Assembly: GCA_964414755.1 (NCBI GenBank)
Contig: CAYPXH010000001.1
Span: forward strand, 1-64,000
Source: JAEUKQ01 sp964414755
Lineage (GTDB): Bacteria > Pseudomonadota > Alphaproteobacteria > JAEUKQ01
Direction of reading: 5' to 3'
DNA length: 64,000 nucleotides
Below the pieces are notes generated by a model. That model was not told the DNA's origin, made no database searches, and worked only from the letters and a program-made list of their open reading frames with translations. A program made the translations under genes and the position numbers. Shown here one piece after another: positions 27,226-36,529 of this stretch. Each line of letters opens with the position of its first letter. Position 1 is the first letter of the stretch.

Positions 27226-28446
27226 ATGCCAACAGCGATTAAAGTACCGGCTATGGGAGAATCGGTTACCGAGGCGACCATTGCCAAATGGTTAAAGAAA
27301 GCTGGTGATTTTGTTGCCGCTGATGAGCCAATAGCTGAATTGGAAACCGATAAGGTTACAATTGAAGTGTTGGCCCCGATTGCTGGTGCATTACATGATA
27401 TTCAGGCCAAAACAGGCCAGACAGTTAAAGTTGGGGCAATTTTGGGATACGTGGATGAACAACAACAACGTCCAGCGTCTTCAGGGGCATCTACTAAATC
27501 GCCGACGGGTGTGGCAGAAACAGTTAAGCTTAATGGCGCCCCGCAGTCCAAAGTAGAAGCATTACAATCACCAGCTGTTCGTAAACTGTTGGAAGAAAAC
27601 AAACTGAATCCTGAAAGAATACAAGGAACAGGTAAAGATAACCGGTTAACCAAGGGCGATGTCCTTGAAGCTGTCAAAAATCAGCCGACACAAACCAACA
27701 AGGTGTTTTCCAATGTCGTGCCCGATGGAAAAACAAATAACCTAGGGCGTGCAGAAGAGAAAATACCCATGAGCAGGCTGCGTCGGCGCATTGCTGAACG
27801 TCTGAAAATAGCACAGAATACGGCGGCGATGCTGACAACCTTTAACGAGGTCGATCTTTTGGAAATTAATAATTTTCGCAATAAATATAAGGAAGTATTT
27901 GAAAAGAAGCACGGTGTTAAGCTGGGCTATATGTCGTTTTTTGTTAAGGCGTGCACACAAGCTCTACAAGAAATGCCCGTGATTAACGCGGAAATTCGTG
28001 ATGATGATATTGTATATAAGAAATATTATGATATTGGTGTTGCTGTTGGGACCGAACAGGGTTTGGTGGTACCGGTCGTTCGTGATGCAGATCAATTAAG
28101 TTTTTCCGAAATTGAAAAACGCATTGCTGAACTTGGCAAGAAAGCACGTGATGGTAAGTTGTCTTTGGATGAGCTGACAGGGGGTACTTTCACTATTACC
28201 AATGGCGGGGTTTATGGTTCTTTATTATCAACCCCAATCTTAAACCCACCGCAATCGGCTATTTTAGGGATGCATAAAATTCAAATGCGTCCTGTTGTTG
28301 TTCAGGACAAAATAGAAATTCGTCCCATGATGTATTTGGCTCTTTCTTACGATCATCGTTTAGTCGATGGCAAAGAAGCGGTTAGTTTTTTAGTACGGGT
28401 TAAGGAATTTCTAGAAGAACCGCAACGATTGTTGTTTAATATATAG
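27226..28446 (+). CDS. sucB: Dihydrolipoyl succinyltransferase E2 component
   Basis: 406 residues with three domains: a lipoyl domain (about 2-76, lipoylated Lys43 in ETDKVTIEV), an E1/E3-binding domain (about 112-150, SPAVRKLLEENKL), and a catalytic domain (about 175-406). The catalytic His is in SYDHRLVDGKEAV, near residue 377. It transfers the succinyl group to CoA within the 2-oxoglutarate dehydrogenase complex. A single lipoyl domain and the ETDKV context fit SucB rather than pyruvate dehydrogenase E2. Confidence 0.95.
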   Translation: MPTAIKVPAMGESVTEATIAKWLKKAGDFVAADEPIAELETDKVTIEVLAPIAGALHDIQAKTGQTVKVGAILGYVDEQQQRPASSGASTKSPTGVAETVKLNGAPQSKVEALQSPAVRKLLEENKLNPERIQGTGKDNRLTKGDVLEAVKNQPTQTNKVFSNVVPDGKTNNLGRAEEKIPMSRLRRRIAERLKIAQNTAAMLTTFNEVDLLEINNFRNKYKEVFEKKHGVKLGYMSFFVKACTQALQEMPVINAEIRDDDIVYKKYYDIGVAVGTEQGLVVPVVRDADQLSFSEIEKRIAELGKKARDGKLSLDELTGGTFTITNGGVYGSLLSTPILNPPQSAILGMHKIQMRPVVVQDKIEIRPMMYLALSYDHRLVDGKEAVSFLVRVKEFLEEPQRLLFNI

Positions 28447-28458
28447 GAAGGCGATAAT

Positions 28459-29880
28459 ATGCGCGAGCAAGCTTTAGAAAAAAGCTATGATATAGCTATT
28501 ATTGGGGGTGGGCCTGGGGGATATGTGGCGGCTATTCGGGCAGCGCAGCTGGGCAAAAAAGTTGTTTGTATTGATAAACGTGGTAAATTGGGTGGTACAT
28601 GCTTAAATGTTGGGTGTATACCTTCCAAGGCCCTGCTCCACATCTCCGCTCAGTATGAGGGATTACGCCATCATCTGCCTGTTTTCGGCATTCAAGCCCA
28701 GGGTGCAACAATTAATCTTTCAACGATGATGGAATATAAAACCAAGATGGTTGATGACTTAACCAAAGGTATTGAGGGGTTGTTTCGTAAACATAAAATA
28801 ACCTTTGTTGTAGGTGAGGCACAATTTCAGGCTATCAACGAGGTTGTTGTTAAAACATCGAATGGGGTCGAGGTTATTAAAGCCAACCATATTATTATTG
28901 CAACCGGCTCTGAAAGTACTGTTATTTCAGGAATTGAAATCGATGAACGCGATGTCGTTTCATCAACAGGTGCTTTAGCGTTCGAGCGTTTACCAAAGCA
29001 TCTTGTTGTTATTGGGGGTGGTTATATTGGATTAGAACTGGGATCTGTTTGGCATCGCTTGGGCAGCCAAGTTACTGTTATTGAATATGCCGATTGTATT
29101 TTGCCCAGCATGGACCAAGAAATTGCCAAAAATTTTCAACGATTAGCTACAAAGCAAGGGATAAATTTTATTGTTAGTAGCAAGGTTTTAGGTGTTGCTA
29201 AAGCAGCTAACGGCTTACACGTTAAATATCAATCCGTTCAAGGTGGCGATAGCCAGTTGCTTGAAGCTGATAAGGTTCTTGTTGCTGTTGGGCGTACCCC
29301 TAATACTAAGAATTTAGGACTTGAAAAATTGGGTATTGCCCGCGATGAACGTGGTCGCATCATCACTGATGCCAAATTTCAGACATCTGTTCCTGGAATT
29401 TATGCAATTGGTGATGTAATCGCTGGACCAATGCTGGCGCATAAAGCAGAAGAAGAGGGGGTTGCCCTAGCCGAAATTCTTTGTGGTCAAGCTGGCCATG
29501 TGCATTACGGTACAGTTCCTGGGGTTGTTTATACACACCCCGAAATTGCATCTGTTGGAAAAACTGAAGAAGAGCTTAAAAAAGCTAATATTGCTTATAA
29601 AGTTGGAAAATTTCCGATGCAGGCTAACAGCAGGGCTCGTGCTGTTAATCAAACTCAAGGACTGGTCAAGATTCTGGCCGACGCCTCAACCGATAAAATT
29701 TTAGGTGTACATATTATTGCAGCCGAGGCAGGTACAATGATTCATGAAGCTGTTGTGGCAATGGAATTTTCTGGATCAGCCGAGGATTTGGCCCGCAGTT
29801 TCCATGCCCACCCAACCTTAAACGAAGCGGTTAAAGAAGCTGCTTGGTCTGCATTTAGTGGCCAGGCAATACACATTTGA
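28459..29880 (+). CDS. lpdA: Dihydrolipoyl dehydrogenase E3 component
   Basis: 473 residues. FAD-binding IIGGGPGGYVAAIRAAQLG (14-32), redox-active disulphide Cys48-x4-Cys53 in GGTCLNVGCIPSKAL, NAD-binding GGGYIGLELGSVW, FAD-binding YAIGDVIAGPMLAHKAEEEG and the catalytic His-Glu of HAHPTLNEAVKEA at the C-terminus. It reoxidises the lipoyl groups of SucB. AGGAAGG lies upstream. It is 12 bp after sucB and ends the TCA block. Confidence 0.96.
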   Translation: MREQALEKSYDIAIIGGGPGGYVAAIRAAQLGKKVVCIDKRGKLGGTCLNVGCIPSKALLHISAQYEGLRHHLPVFGIQAQGATINLSTMMEYKTKMVDDLTKGIEGLFRKHKITFVVGEAQFQAINEVVVKTSNGVEVIKANHIIIATGSESTVISGIEIDERDVVSSTGALAFERLPKHLVVIGGGYIGLELGSVWHRLGSQVTVIEYADCILPSMDQEIAKNFQRLATKQGINFIVSSKVLGVAKAANGLHVKYQSVQGGDSQLLEADKVLVAVGRTPNTKNLGLEKLGIARDERGRIITDAKFQTSVPGIYAIGDVIAGPMLAHKAEEEGVALAEILCGQAGHVHYGTVPGVVYTHPEIASVGKTEEELKKANIAYKVGKFPMQANSRARAVNQTQGLVKILADASTDKILGVHIIAAEAGTMIHEAVVAMEFSGSAEDLARSFHAHPTLNEAVKEAAWSAFSGQAIHI

Positions 29881-30060
29881 TCTATAGAAGGTTGATAGTC
29901 ATAAAAACAAGCCTTTTAAAGCGCAATTTAAAAATTGACAGGTCAAAGCGTTTATGCTTGAAAGAAGGACGTTAATTGCCGGCGGATCATTATTAAGAAA
30001 TATATGGGTGTAAGGGTTACAAAAAGCCTTTGGATATCTGATTGAAGCGAAAGTGAAGTG

Positions 30061-30624
30061 ATGGTAGATAATGTTGCAAAAATAGTTGAGGGAGTGGCCT
30101 ACCGGTACGCGACAGCTTTGTTTGAATTAGCAGAAGATTCGCGTAATACGACAGAGGTTATTCACCAACTTGACGATTTTGTAAGCTGGCTTCGCCAACA
30201 AGCGGATTTAGCGCGGTTTCTTAATGATCCAAGGGTTGCCCCAGCCCAGCAGCAGCTTGTTCTTGGATCAATTTTTAAAGCCATTAAAATAGAACGGCTA
30301 TTGGAAAAATTTTTATTATTATTAGCAAAGCAGCGGCGTTTTGGCTTATTAGAACATGTTTTGTCTAATATACGCTACTTGCAAATGCGCCAAGATGGTG
30401 GTGTGCAGGTTTATGTTACAAGTGCACGGTCTTTAACGCCCACGCAGCAGCAAAAAATGTCTACGATGCTGACAAATAAACTAAATAAAAAAGTTGCCAT
30501 CAGCTTCAAAAATGATCCAGCCTTGCTGGCCGGTTTTAGTATTAAAATTGGCAGTAAAGTTGTTGATTCTTCAGTTAAGTCCAAGTTAATGCGTTTACAA
30601 CAAATGATGAGAGGAGTCGGATAA
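30061..30624 (+). CDS. atpH: ATP synthase F1 delta subunit
   Basis: 187 residues from the ATG at 30061 (GTG one codon earlier is possible). AYRYATALFELAED at the N-terminus and the C-terminal segment DPALLAGFSIKIGSKVVDSSVKSKL are the delta/OSCP signatures. It joins F1 to the peripheral stalk. The 180-bp gap after lpdA contains a TTGACA (29935-29940) without a well-placed minus-10 box. First gene of the F1 operon. Confidence 0.93.
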   Translation: MVDNVAKIVEGVAYRYATALFELAEDSRNTTEVIHQLDDFVSWLRQQADLARFLNDPRVAPAQQQLVLGSIFKAIKIERLLEKFLLLLAKQRRFGLLEHVLSNIRYLQMRQDGGVQVYVTSARSLTPTQQQKMSTMLTNKLNKKVAISFKNDPALLAGFSIKIGSKVVDSSVKSKLMRLQQMMRGVG

Positions 30625-30625
30625 A

Positions 30626-32155
30626 ATGGATATCCGCGCTGCAGAAGTTTCTGCTATTATTAAGCAGCAGATTAAAAATTTTGATACGAGTGCCGACGTT
30701 TCGGAAGTTGGCCAAGTGTTGTCAGTTGGTGACGGTGTAGCTAGGGTTTATGGGCTTGATAATGTTCAGGCCGGGGAAATGGTTGAATTCGCCAATGGCC
30801 TTAGGGGAATGGCATTAAATCTTGAGGCAGATAACGTCGGTGTCGTGCTTTTTGGCGATGATCGTGGTATTAAAGAAGGCGATTTAGTTAAACGTACGCG
30901 CCACATTGTTGATGTTCCTGTTGGGCGCGGCCTTTTGGGGCGTGTTGTTGATGGTCTTGGTAATCCAATTGATGGTAAAGGGCCGTTGCAAAATGTTGAA
31001 CGCCGTCGGGTCGAGGTTAAAGCCCCTGGAATTATTGCCCGTCGCTCTGTTCATGAACCCATGCAAACCGGGCTTAAGGCAATTGACAGCTTGGTACCAA
31101 TTGGCCGTGGCCAGCGCGAATTGATTATTGGTGACCGCCAGACAGGTAAAACAGCAGTTGCCATTGATACGATTATCAATCAGAAGTCCGGTCATGAAAG
31201 TAATGATGAAAAGAAGAAATTGTATTGCATTTATGTAGCAATCGGGCAAAAAAGGTCAACAATTGCGCAAATTGTCAAACAATTACAAGATGCTGGTGCT
31301 TTAGAATATTCAATTATTGTGGCCGCCACCGCTTCGGAGCCAGCGCCGCTGCAATTTTTGGCACCTTATACTGGCTGTGCAATGGGTGAATATTTCCGTG
31401 ATAATGGTATGCACGCCCTAATTATTTATGATGATCTCTCTAAACAAGCAGTAGCTTATCGTCAAATGTCGCTTCTGCTGCGTCGCCCCCCTGGACGCGA
31501 AGCTTATCCCGGGGACGTCTTTTATCTTCATTCACGCTTGCTTGAGCGTGCGGCAAAGCTGAATGATGAAAATAAGGGAGGGTCTTTAACAGCCCTGCCG
31601 ATTATTGAAACACAGGCTGGTGACGTCTCGGCTTATATTCCAACAAACGTTATTTCTATTACAGATGGCCAAATATTCTTGGAAACTGGTTTGTTCTATA
31701 AGGGTATAAGACCAGCCATTAACGTTGGTATTTCTGTTAGTCGTGTTGGTTCTGCGGCCCAGATTAAGGCAATGAAGCAAGTCGCTGGTCGTATTAAACT
31801 CGAGCTGGCGCAATATCGTGAAATGGCTGCTTTTGCTCAGTTTGCCTCTGATTTAGATGCTGCAACACAACGCTTGCTTGCGCGTGGTGCGCGGTTGACT
31901 GAATTGCTCAAGCAAGATCAATTCAAACCGCTACCAGTTGAAGAGCAAGTGGTTTCAATATTTTGTGGTGTTCGTGGTTATTTGGATAATATTCGCACTG
32001 ATCAAGTTGTACGTTTTGAAAGTGCCTTCCTACAGGAAGTTCGGGCAAAACACCCAGGTATTTTAGAAGCTATTCGCCAGCAAAAAGAAATCTCTTCTAA
32101 AACAGAAGAAATGCTAAAAGCCGTGCTAGATAAATTTGTTAAAGCTTTTGCATAG
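30626..32155 (+). CDS. atpA: ATP synthase F1 alpha subunit
   Basis: 509 residues, full length. The nucleotide-binding P-loop is GDRQTGKTAVAID near residue 169, and the alpha signature PAINVGISVSRVGSAAQ follows near residue 367. Alpha carries the non-catalytic nucleotide sites of F1. The gene starts 1 bp after atpH with GAGGAG upstream. Confidence 0.97.
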   Translation: MDIRAAEVSAIIKQQIKNFDTSADVSEVGQVLSVGDGVARVYGLDNVQAGEMVEFANGLRGMALNLEADNVGVVLFGDDRGIKEGDLVKRTRHIVDVPVGRGLLGRVVDGLGNPIDGKGPLQNVERRRVEVKAPGIIARRSVHEPMQTGLKAIDSLVPIGRGQRELIIGDRQTGKTAVAIDTIINQKSGHESNDEKKKLYCIYVAIGQKRSTIAQIVKQLQDAGALEYSIIVAATASEPAPLQFLAPYTGCAMGEYFRDNGMHALIIYDDLSKQAVAYRQMSLLLRRPPGREAYPGDVFYLHSRLLERAAKLNDENKGGSLTALPIIETQAGDVSAYIPTNVISITDGQIFLETGLFYKGIRPAINVGISVSRVGSAAQIKAMKQVAGRIKLELAQYREMAAFAQFASDLDAATQRLLARGARLTELLKQDQFKPLPVEEQVVSIFCGVRGYLDNIRTDQVVRFESAFLQEVRAKHPGILEAIRQQKEISSKTEEMLKAVLDKFVKAFA

Positions 32156-32173
32156 GGTAGTTGGGAACTTACA

Positions 32174-33076
32174 ATGCCTAGTTTAAAAGACCTAAAGCTA
32201 AGAATTAACAGTGTTAAATCAACACAAAAAATTACTTCGGCCATGAAGATGGTTTCGGCAGCCAAGTTACGCCGGGCACAGGAACAGGCCGAGGCATCGC
32301 GGCCATATGCAGCGCGTATGCAGCAGTTAATGATGCAGTTGACCAAACAATCGGGACAGTTTGATGATGTTCCATCATTATTGCAGGGACGTGAACAACA
32401 AAATTGTTATCTTATTATCCCTATAACCTCTGATCGTGGGTTGTGTGGTAGCTTTAATAGCGCAATTGTTCGTTCAACACGCCGATTGATTAAGGATTTG
32501 TTAGCCAAAGGCAAAACAGTTAAAATTATGCCACTTGGTCGTAAGGGGCGTGATTTGTTAAGGCGGGAATATTCTAGTTTAATTGTTGATGCCCCTGAAG
32601 CTATTACAAAAACGCCAATATCATTTAGTTTGATCGAGGGGCTGGTGCGTCAAATCTTGCATCAATATGAGGCACAGGAATTTGATGTGTGTACGGTTAT
32701 TTACAACCGATTTAAATCGGTGATAAGCCAGGTTGTAACCCAGCAAGCCTTGATACCGGTTCTAACCGATCAACACAATGATGGCCAAGATCAAAGCAAA
32801 GATAATTCAGCTGGATTAGAGGCAATCTATGAGTATGAGCCAGAACCGGAATTGCTACTTGCCGAGCTATTGCCGCGGAATTTGGCAGTACAAATATACG
32901 GCGCATTACTTGAAAGTGCAGCTGGCGAGCAGGGCGCACGCATGGCCGCAATGGACAACGCCACCCGTAACGCTGGCGATATGATTAATCGTTTGACTGT
33001 ATTTTACAATCGAAGCCGTCAGGCTTATATCACAAAAGAATTAATCGAAATTATTTCTGGAGCGGAAGCTATTTAA
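32174..33076 (+). CDS. atpG: ATP synthase F1 gamma subunit
   Basis: 300 residues. Conserved N-terminal MPSLKDLKLRINSVKSTQKI and C-terminal GARMAAMDNATRNAGDMI, both gamma hallmarks, enclose the rotor coiled coil. Gamma is the central shaft transmitting rotation between Fo and F1. The gene lies 18 bp after atpA and 41 bp before atpD, which has its own AAAGGAG. Confidence 0.96.
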   Translation: MPSLKDLKLRINSVKSTQKITSAMKMVSAAKLRRAQEQAEASRPYAARMQQLMMQLTKQSGQFDDVPSLLQGREQQNCYLIIPITSDRGLCGSFNSAIVRSTRRLIKDLLAKGKTVKIMPLGRKGRDLLRREYSSLIVDAPEAITKTPISFSLIEGLVRQILHQYEAQEFDVCTVIYNRFKSVISQVVTQQALIPVLTDQHNDGQDQSKDNSAGLEAIYEYEPEPELLLAELLPRNLAVQIYGALLESAAGEQGARMAAMDNATRNAGDMINRLTVFYNRSRQAYITKELIEIISGAEAI

Positions 33077-33117
33077 TTAGCAGCTTTCCAAGAATTTTTT
33101 AAAGGAGTTCGCTAAAA

Positions 33118-34545
33118 ATGGAAAAACAACAAATCGGTAAGGTAACCCAGGTTTTAGGGGCCGTGGTTGACGTGCAGTTTGATCAAGGGATGCTGCCGGC
33201 TATCTTGAATGCCCTGCACACAGAAAACCAAGGGAAAAAACTGGTTCTGGAAGTAGCCCAGCATCTTGGAGAGAATAGTGTTCGGGCGATTGCAATGGAC
33301 TCGACCGATGGATTAGTTCGCGGCCAACAGGTAATTGACACCAAACAGCCAATTAACATGCCGGTTGGTCCGGAGACCTTAGGAAGAATTCTTAATGTCA
33401 TTGGTGAACCAATTGATGAACGTGGCCCGGTTAAAACGCAAAAAACACTACCTATTCACCGTTCGGCTCCTACGTTTGCTGATCAGTCTACCGAAGCTCA
33501 AATTTTGGTAACTGGTATTAAGGTAGTTGATTTGCTTGCCCCATATGCACGTGGTGGAAAGATTGGGTTATTCGGGGGTGCTGGCGTTGGTAAAACTGTG
33601 TTAATCCAAGAATTAATTAATAACGTTGCCAAAGCCCACGGGGGTGTTTCAGTGTTTGCCGGGGTAGGTGAGCGTACACGCGAAGGAAATGACTTGTACC
33701 ATGAAATGATCGACTCGAAAGTCATCAAGCTTGATGGACCAGGTTCAAAAGTGGCATTGGTATATGGCCAGATGAATGAGCCGCCCGGAGCCCGTGCGCG
33801 CGTTGCATTATCTGCCCTAACAATAGCCGAGCATTTCCGCGATCAAGATGGGCAAGATGTTTTGTTCTTTGTTGACAATATTTTTCGATTTACCCAGGCT
33901 GGTTCTGAAGTTTCTGCCTTGCTAGGTCGTATTCCTTCGGCGGTTGGTTACCAGCCAACACTGGCAACCGAAATGGGGGCTTTGCAAGAGCGTATTACAA
34001 CCACCAAGAAGGGCTCGATCACATCGGTCCAGGCTATTTATGTTCCAGCCGACGATTTAACCGATCCAGCACCTGCAACTTCTTTTAGCCATCTTGATGC
34101 AACCACGGTTCTGTCGCGTCAAATTGCCGAATTAGGTATTTATCCGGCTGTTGATCCACTTGACTCAACAAGCCGTATGTTGGATCCGCGTGTTGTGGGT
34201 GAAGAGCACTACAAAGTAGCCAGAAGTGTTCAGCGGGTTTTGCAGACCTACAAATCGCTGCAAGATATTATTGCTATTTTAGGGATGGATGAATTATCAG
34301 AAGACGACAAGCTTACCGTTGCCCGTGCCCGAAAAATTCAGCGTTTCCTATCGCAGCCTTTCCATGTGGCCGAAGTGTTTACTAATACTCCAGGCGTTTT
34401 TGTAAGTCTTGAGGATACTATTAAAGGCTTTAAGGGTATTGTTGAAGGTAAATACGATGATTTGCCGGAGTCAGCTTTCTACATGGTTGGTACCATCGAT
34501 CAGGCTATCGAAAAAGCACGCAAAATGGCTGCAGAAGCAGCATAG
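33118..34545 (+). CDS. atpD: ATP synthase F1 beta subunit
   Basis: 475 residues, full length. Walker A is GGAGVGKTVLIQEL near residue 157, with GVGERTREGNDL and Walker B VLFFVDNIFRFTQAGSEVS after it; the DELSEDD loop is present near residue 396. Beta carries the catalytic sites. The start has AAAGGAG and the gene is the most conserved of the operon. Confidence 0.97.
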   Translation: MEKQQIGKVTQVLGAVVDVQFDQGMLPAILNALHTENQGKKLVLEVAQHLGENSVRAIAMDSTDGLVRGQQVIDTKQPINMPVGPETLGRILNVIGEPIDERGPVKTQKTLPIHRSAPTFADQSTEAQILVTGIKVVDLLAPYARGGKIGLFGGAGVGKTVLIQELINNVAKAHGGVSVFAGVGERTREGNDLYHEMIDSKVIKLDGPGSKVALVYGQMNEPPGARARVALSALTIAEHFRDQDGQDVLFFVDNIFRFTQAGSEVSALLGRIPSAVGYQPTLATEMGALQERITTTKKGSITSVQAIYVPADDLTDPAPATSFSHLDATTVLSRQIAELGIYPAVDPLDSTSRMLDPRVVGEEHYKVARSVQRVLQTYKSLQDIIAILGMDELSEDDKLTVARARKIQRFLSQPFHVAEVFTNTPGVFVSLEDTIKGFKGIVEGKYDDLPESAFYMVGTIDQAIEKARKMAAEAA

Positions 34546-34562
34546 CGAATAGTGGGGTAGAA

Positions 34563-34988
34563 ATGGCAACAGAAAATGCTCTAAGGCTGGAAATTATAAC
34601 ACCAGAACGCACACTGTTCAGTCAGGATGTTGCATCTGTAGTTATTCCGGGTGTGTTGGGTGATTTTTCTGCCCTTCCTGGACATGCTCCTTTTATTTCA
34701 CTGCTGCGTCCGGGCGTTATTACTGTTCTTGGTCCATTAAGTGGCGGGACAAAAATTTTTGTCAGTGGCGGATTTGCAGAAGTTAGCCAGAAAGCTTGTA
34801 TTATTTTGGCTACCCAGGCTGTTCCAGTTGATCAACTGGATCGTTCTAAATTGCAGCAACAAATTCAAGAATTCCAAGAAGACCTGAAATTGGAAAAACA
34901 GTCAGTCCAGCAGGACTTCTATGAGCATGAAATTCTTGTGATTCAAGCAAAGATTGATGCAGTTCAACAGAATGTGTATACAGGTTAA
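34563..34988 (+). CDS. atpC: ATP synthase F1 epsilon subunit
   Basis: 141 residues. N-terminal beta-barrel LEIITPERTLFSQDVASVVIPG and GDFSALPGHAPFISLLRPG are diagnostic; a helical C-terminal region follows. Epsilon couples and regulates rotation. It ends the operon; the Fo genes are not in this window, as usual in alphaproteobacteria where they form a separate cluster. Confidence 0.95.
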   Translation: MATENALRLEIITPERTLFSQDVASVVIPGVLGDFSALPGHAPFISLLRPGVITVLGPLSGGTKIFVSGGFAEVSQKACIILATQAVPVDQLDRSKLQQQIQEFQEDLKLEKQSVQQDFYEHEILVIQAKIDAVQQNVYTG

Positions 34989-35087
34989 AGTTTTTATGTT
35001 ACTCTAAAACAGCAGATTCTTGTAACAATAAGGTTGATAGCCATAATAAAAACCTGTTTTAGACGGGACCAATACAAGGGTATAAAA

Positions 35088-35933
35088 ATGAAAAGCTGGA
35101 CTCTTAATGATATTCCTTGGCATTCATTTACTAAGTCTTTAGTGAACAAGGACTTAATTCCCATTGTAAAAGCAGCAAGTATGGTTGAGTCAAATGCTGA
35201 CGATTATGCGGCCTATCTGCAAAATGTGTTTCATGATGATCCGGAATTTAAGCAGGCGGCTCGCGATTGGGCTGTTGAAGAAGTTCAACATGGCTTGGCA
35301 CTGGGGCGGTGGGCTGAATTAGCTGACCCTGGCTTTAACTATCGCGAATCATTTAAAAGATTTGTCGATGGATATAAGGTGCCCGTTAATGCAACATCAT
35401 CAATTCGTGGTAGCCGAGCGGGTGAGCTGATTGCACGGTGTATTGTTGAAACGGGAACCAGCTCTTATTACCGTGCACTAATGGATGCAAGTGAAGAGCC
35501 TGTTTTAAAGGAAGTATGCCGTTTGATTGCAGCTGATGAGTTTCGCCATTATAAGTTATTTTATGTGCACTTGCAGCGTTATTTGGAAAAAGAGAAAGTT
35601 GGAAAAATCCGGCGCCTTTTTGTGGCACTGGGGCGTATACGCGAATCTGAAGGGGATGATGAATTGCCTTATGCCTATTATGCTGCCAATGGTGCGGAAG
35701 ATGAACAATATAATCACCTGAAATATTCAGCTGAATATGGTGTGCGAGCATATCCCTTATACCAACCTTATCATATTGAAAAAGCTACAGGGATGGTTAT
35801 GAAGGCAGTTGGCTTAAATCCGCAAGGAAAAATAAGCCACTTTATGAATACAGGGTTACAAAAATTTATTACCTACCGTGCCCAAAAATTGCGTCAGCGT
35901 ATAGGAATCATACCTCAGGATAATCCTTCTTAG
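35088..35933 (+). CDS. Ferritin-like diiron-domain protein
   Basis: 281 residues from the ATG at 35088, with AAGGG at 35076-35080. The first 170 residues form a four-helix diiron domain with a complete ligand set: Glu34, Glu-x-x-His (Glu65/His68 in EEVQHG), Glu121, and Glu-x-x-His (Glu151/His154 in DEFRHYK). It could be an oxidase, peroxidase or desaturase-like enzyme; the family is often annotated only as ferritin-like or rubrerythrin-type. No rubredoxin domain is present. It sits 100 bp after atpC. Its 3' end overlaps the convergent rppH by 26 bp. Confidence 0.8.
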   Translation: MKSWTLNDIPWHSFTKSLVNKDLIPIVKAASMVESNADDYAAYLQNVFHDDPEFKQAARDWAVEEVQHGLALGRWAELADPGFNYRESFKRFVDGYKVPVNATSSIRGSRAGELIARCIVETGTSSYYRALMDASEEPVLKEVCRLIAADEFRHYKLFYVHLQRYLEKEKVGKIRRLFVALGRIRESEGDDELPYAYYAANGAEDEQYNHLKYSAEYGVRAYPLYQPYHIEKATGMVMKAVGLNPQGKISHFMNTGLQKFITYRAQKLRQRIGIIPQDNPS

Positions 35934-36462
35934 GGTAATCGCCTAAGACGCCTCTTAGGGCTGCGAATTCATGGATGATGTTTTCATAAAGCGGTTTCTT
36001 AAAAGGTACAATCAGTTCGACTACCTGTTCAAAATCAACCCATCGCCACTCACGAAATTCAGGGTTAGAGGTGTTGATGTTTATCTGATCGTCATTGCCC
36101 AAAAAAAGAAAGGCAAACCACTTTTGTCGTTGACCACGATAACGACCCTTCCATAAAGTTCTTTTCAGGCTAGAAGGTAGGTCATATGTAAACCATTTTT
36201 GGCTTTCTGCGAGCAATTTAGCCTTATTTGTCCCTATTTCTTCAAGCATTTCACGCCACGCTGCTTGTTCTGGAGTTTCGTTGGCATCTATTCCGCCTTG
36301 GGGCATCTGCCAGGCTGAAGATTGCGTGTCAATCCGCTGACCTACAAAAACTTGTCCAAGCCTGTTGAACAGAACAATGCCAACGCCACGACGATAACTG
36401 GCATTTTGCTTTCGATTAATGGAAAAATGTACCATTTTGCTTACACTTGTTTCTAAACGCAA
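35908..36462 (-). CDS. rppH: RNA pyrophosphohydrolase
   Basis: 184 residues as listed; the start could instead be the ATG at 36435, giving 175, closer to the usual length. The Nudix box lies at GGIDANETPEQAAWREMLEEIGT in two adjacent parts (GGIDANETPEQAA then WREMLEEIGT), with all catalytic glutamates present. RppH removes pyrophosphate from 5' triphosphate mRNA ends to trigger decay. The C-terminal RWVDFEQVVELIVPFKKPLY is typical. Its 3' end overlaps the convergent diiron-protein gene. Confidence 0.92.
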   Translation of the reverse strand: MRLETSVSKMVHFSINRKQNASYRRGVGIVLFNRLGQVFVGQRIDTQSSAWQMPQGGIDANETPEQAAWREMLEEIGTNKAKLLAESQKWFTYDLPSSLKRTLWKGRYRGQRQKWFAFLFLGNDDQININTSNPEFREWRWVDFEQVVELIVPFKKPLYENIIHEFAALRGVLGDYPKKDYPEV

Positions 36463-36476
36463 CTAATTACACCATA

Positions 36477-36515
36477 CCCAATGACCCCCCATTTTGGAAA
36501 TGGGCGATCATTGGG
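36477..36515. other. Stem-loop between ctpA and rppH
   Basis: CCCAATGA (36477-36484) pairs with TCATTGGG (36508-36515); after a 3x3 internal mismatch, CCCATTT (36488-36494) pairs with AAATGGG (36498-36504) around a 3-nt loop. No T-run follows on either strand, so it may be an mRNA processing or stability element between the two minus-strand genes rather than a terminator. Confidence 0.55.
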
Positions 36516-36529
36516 CTATATAAGCAAAA

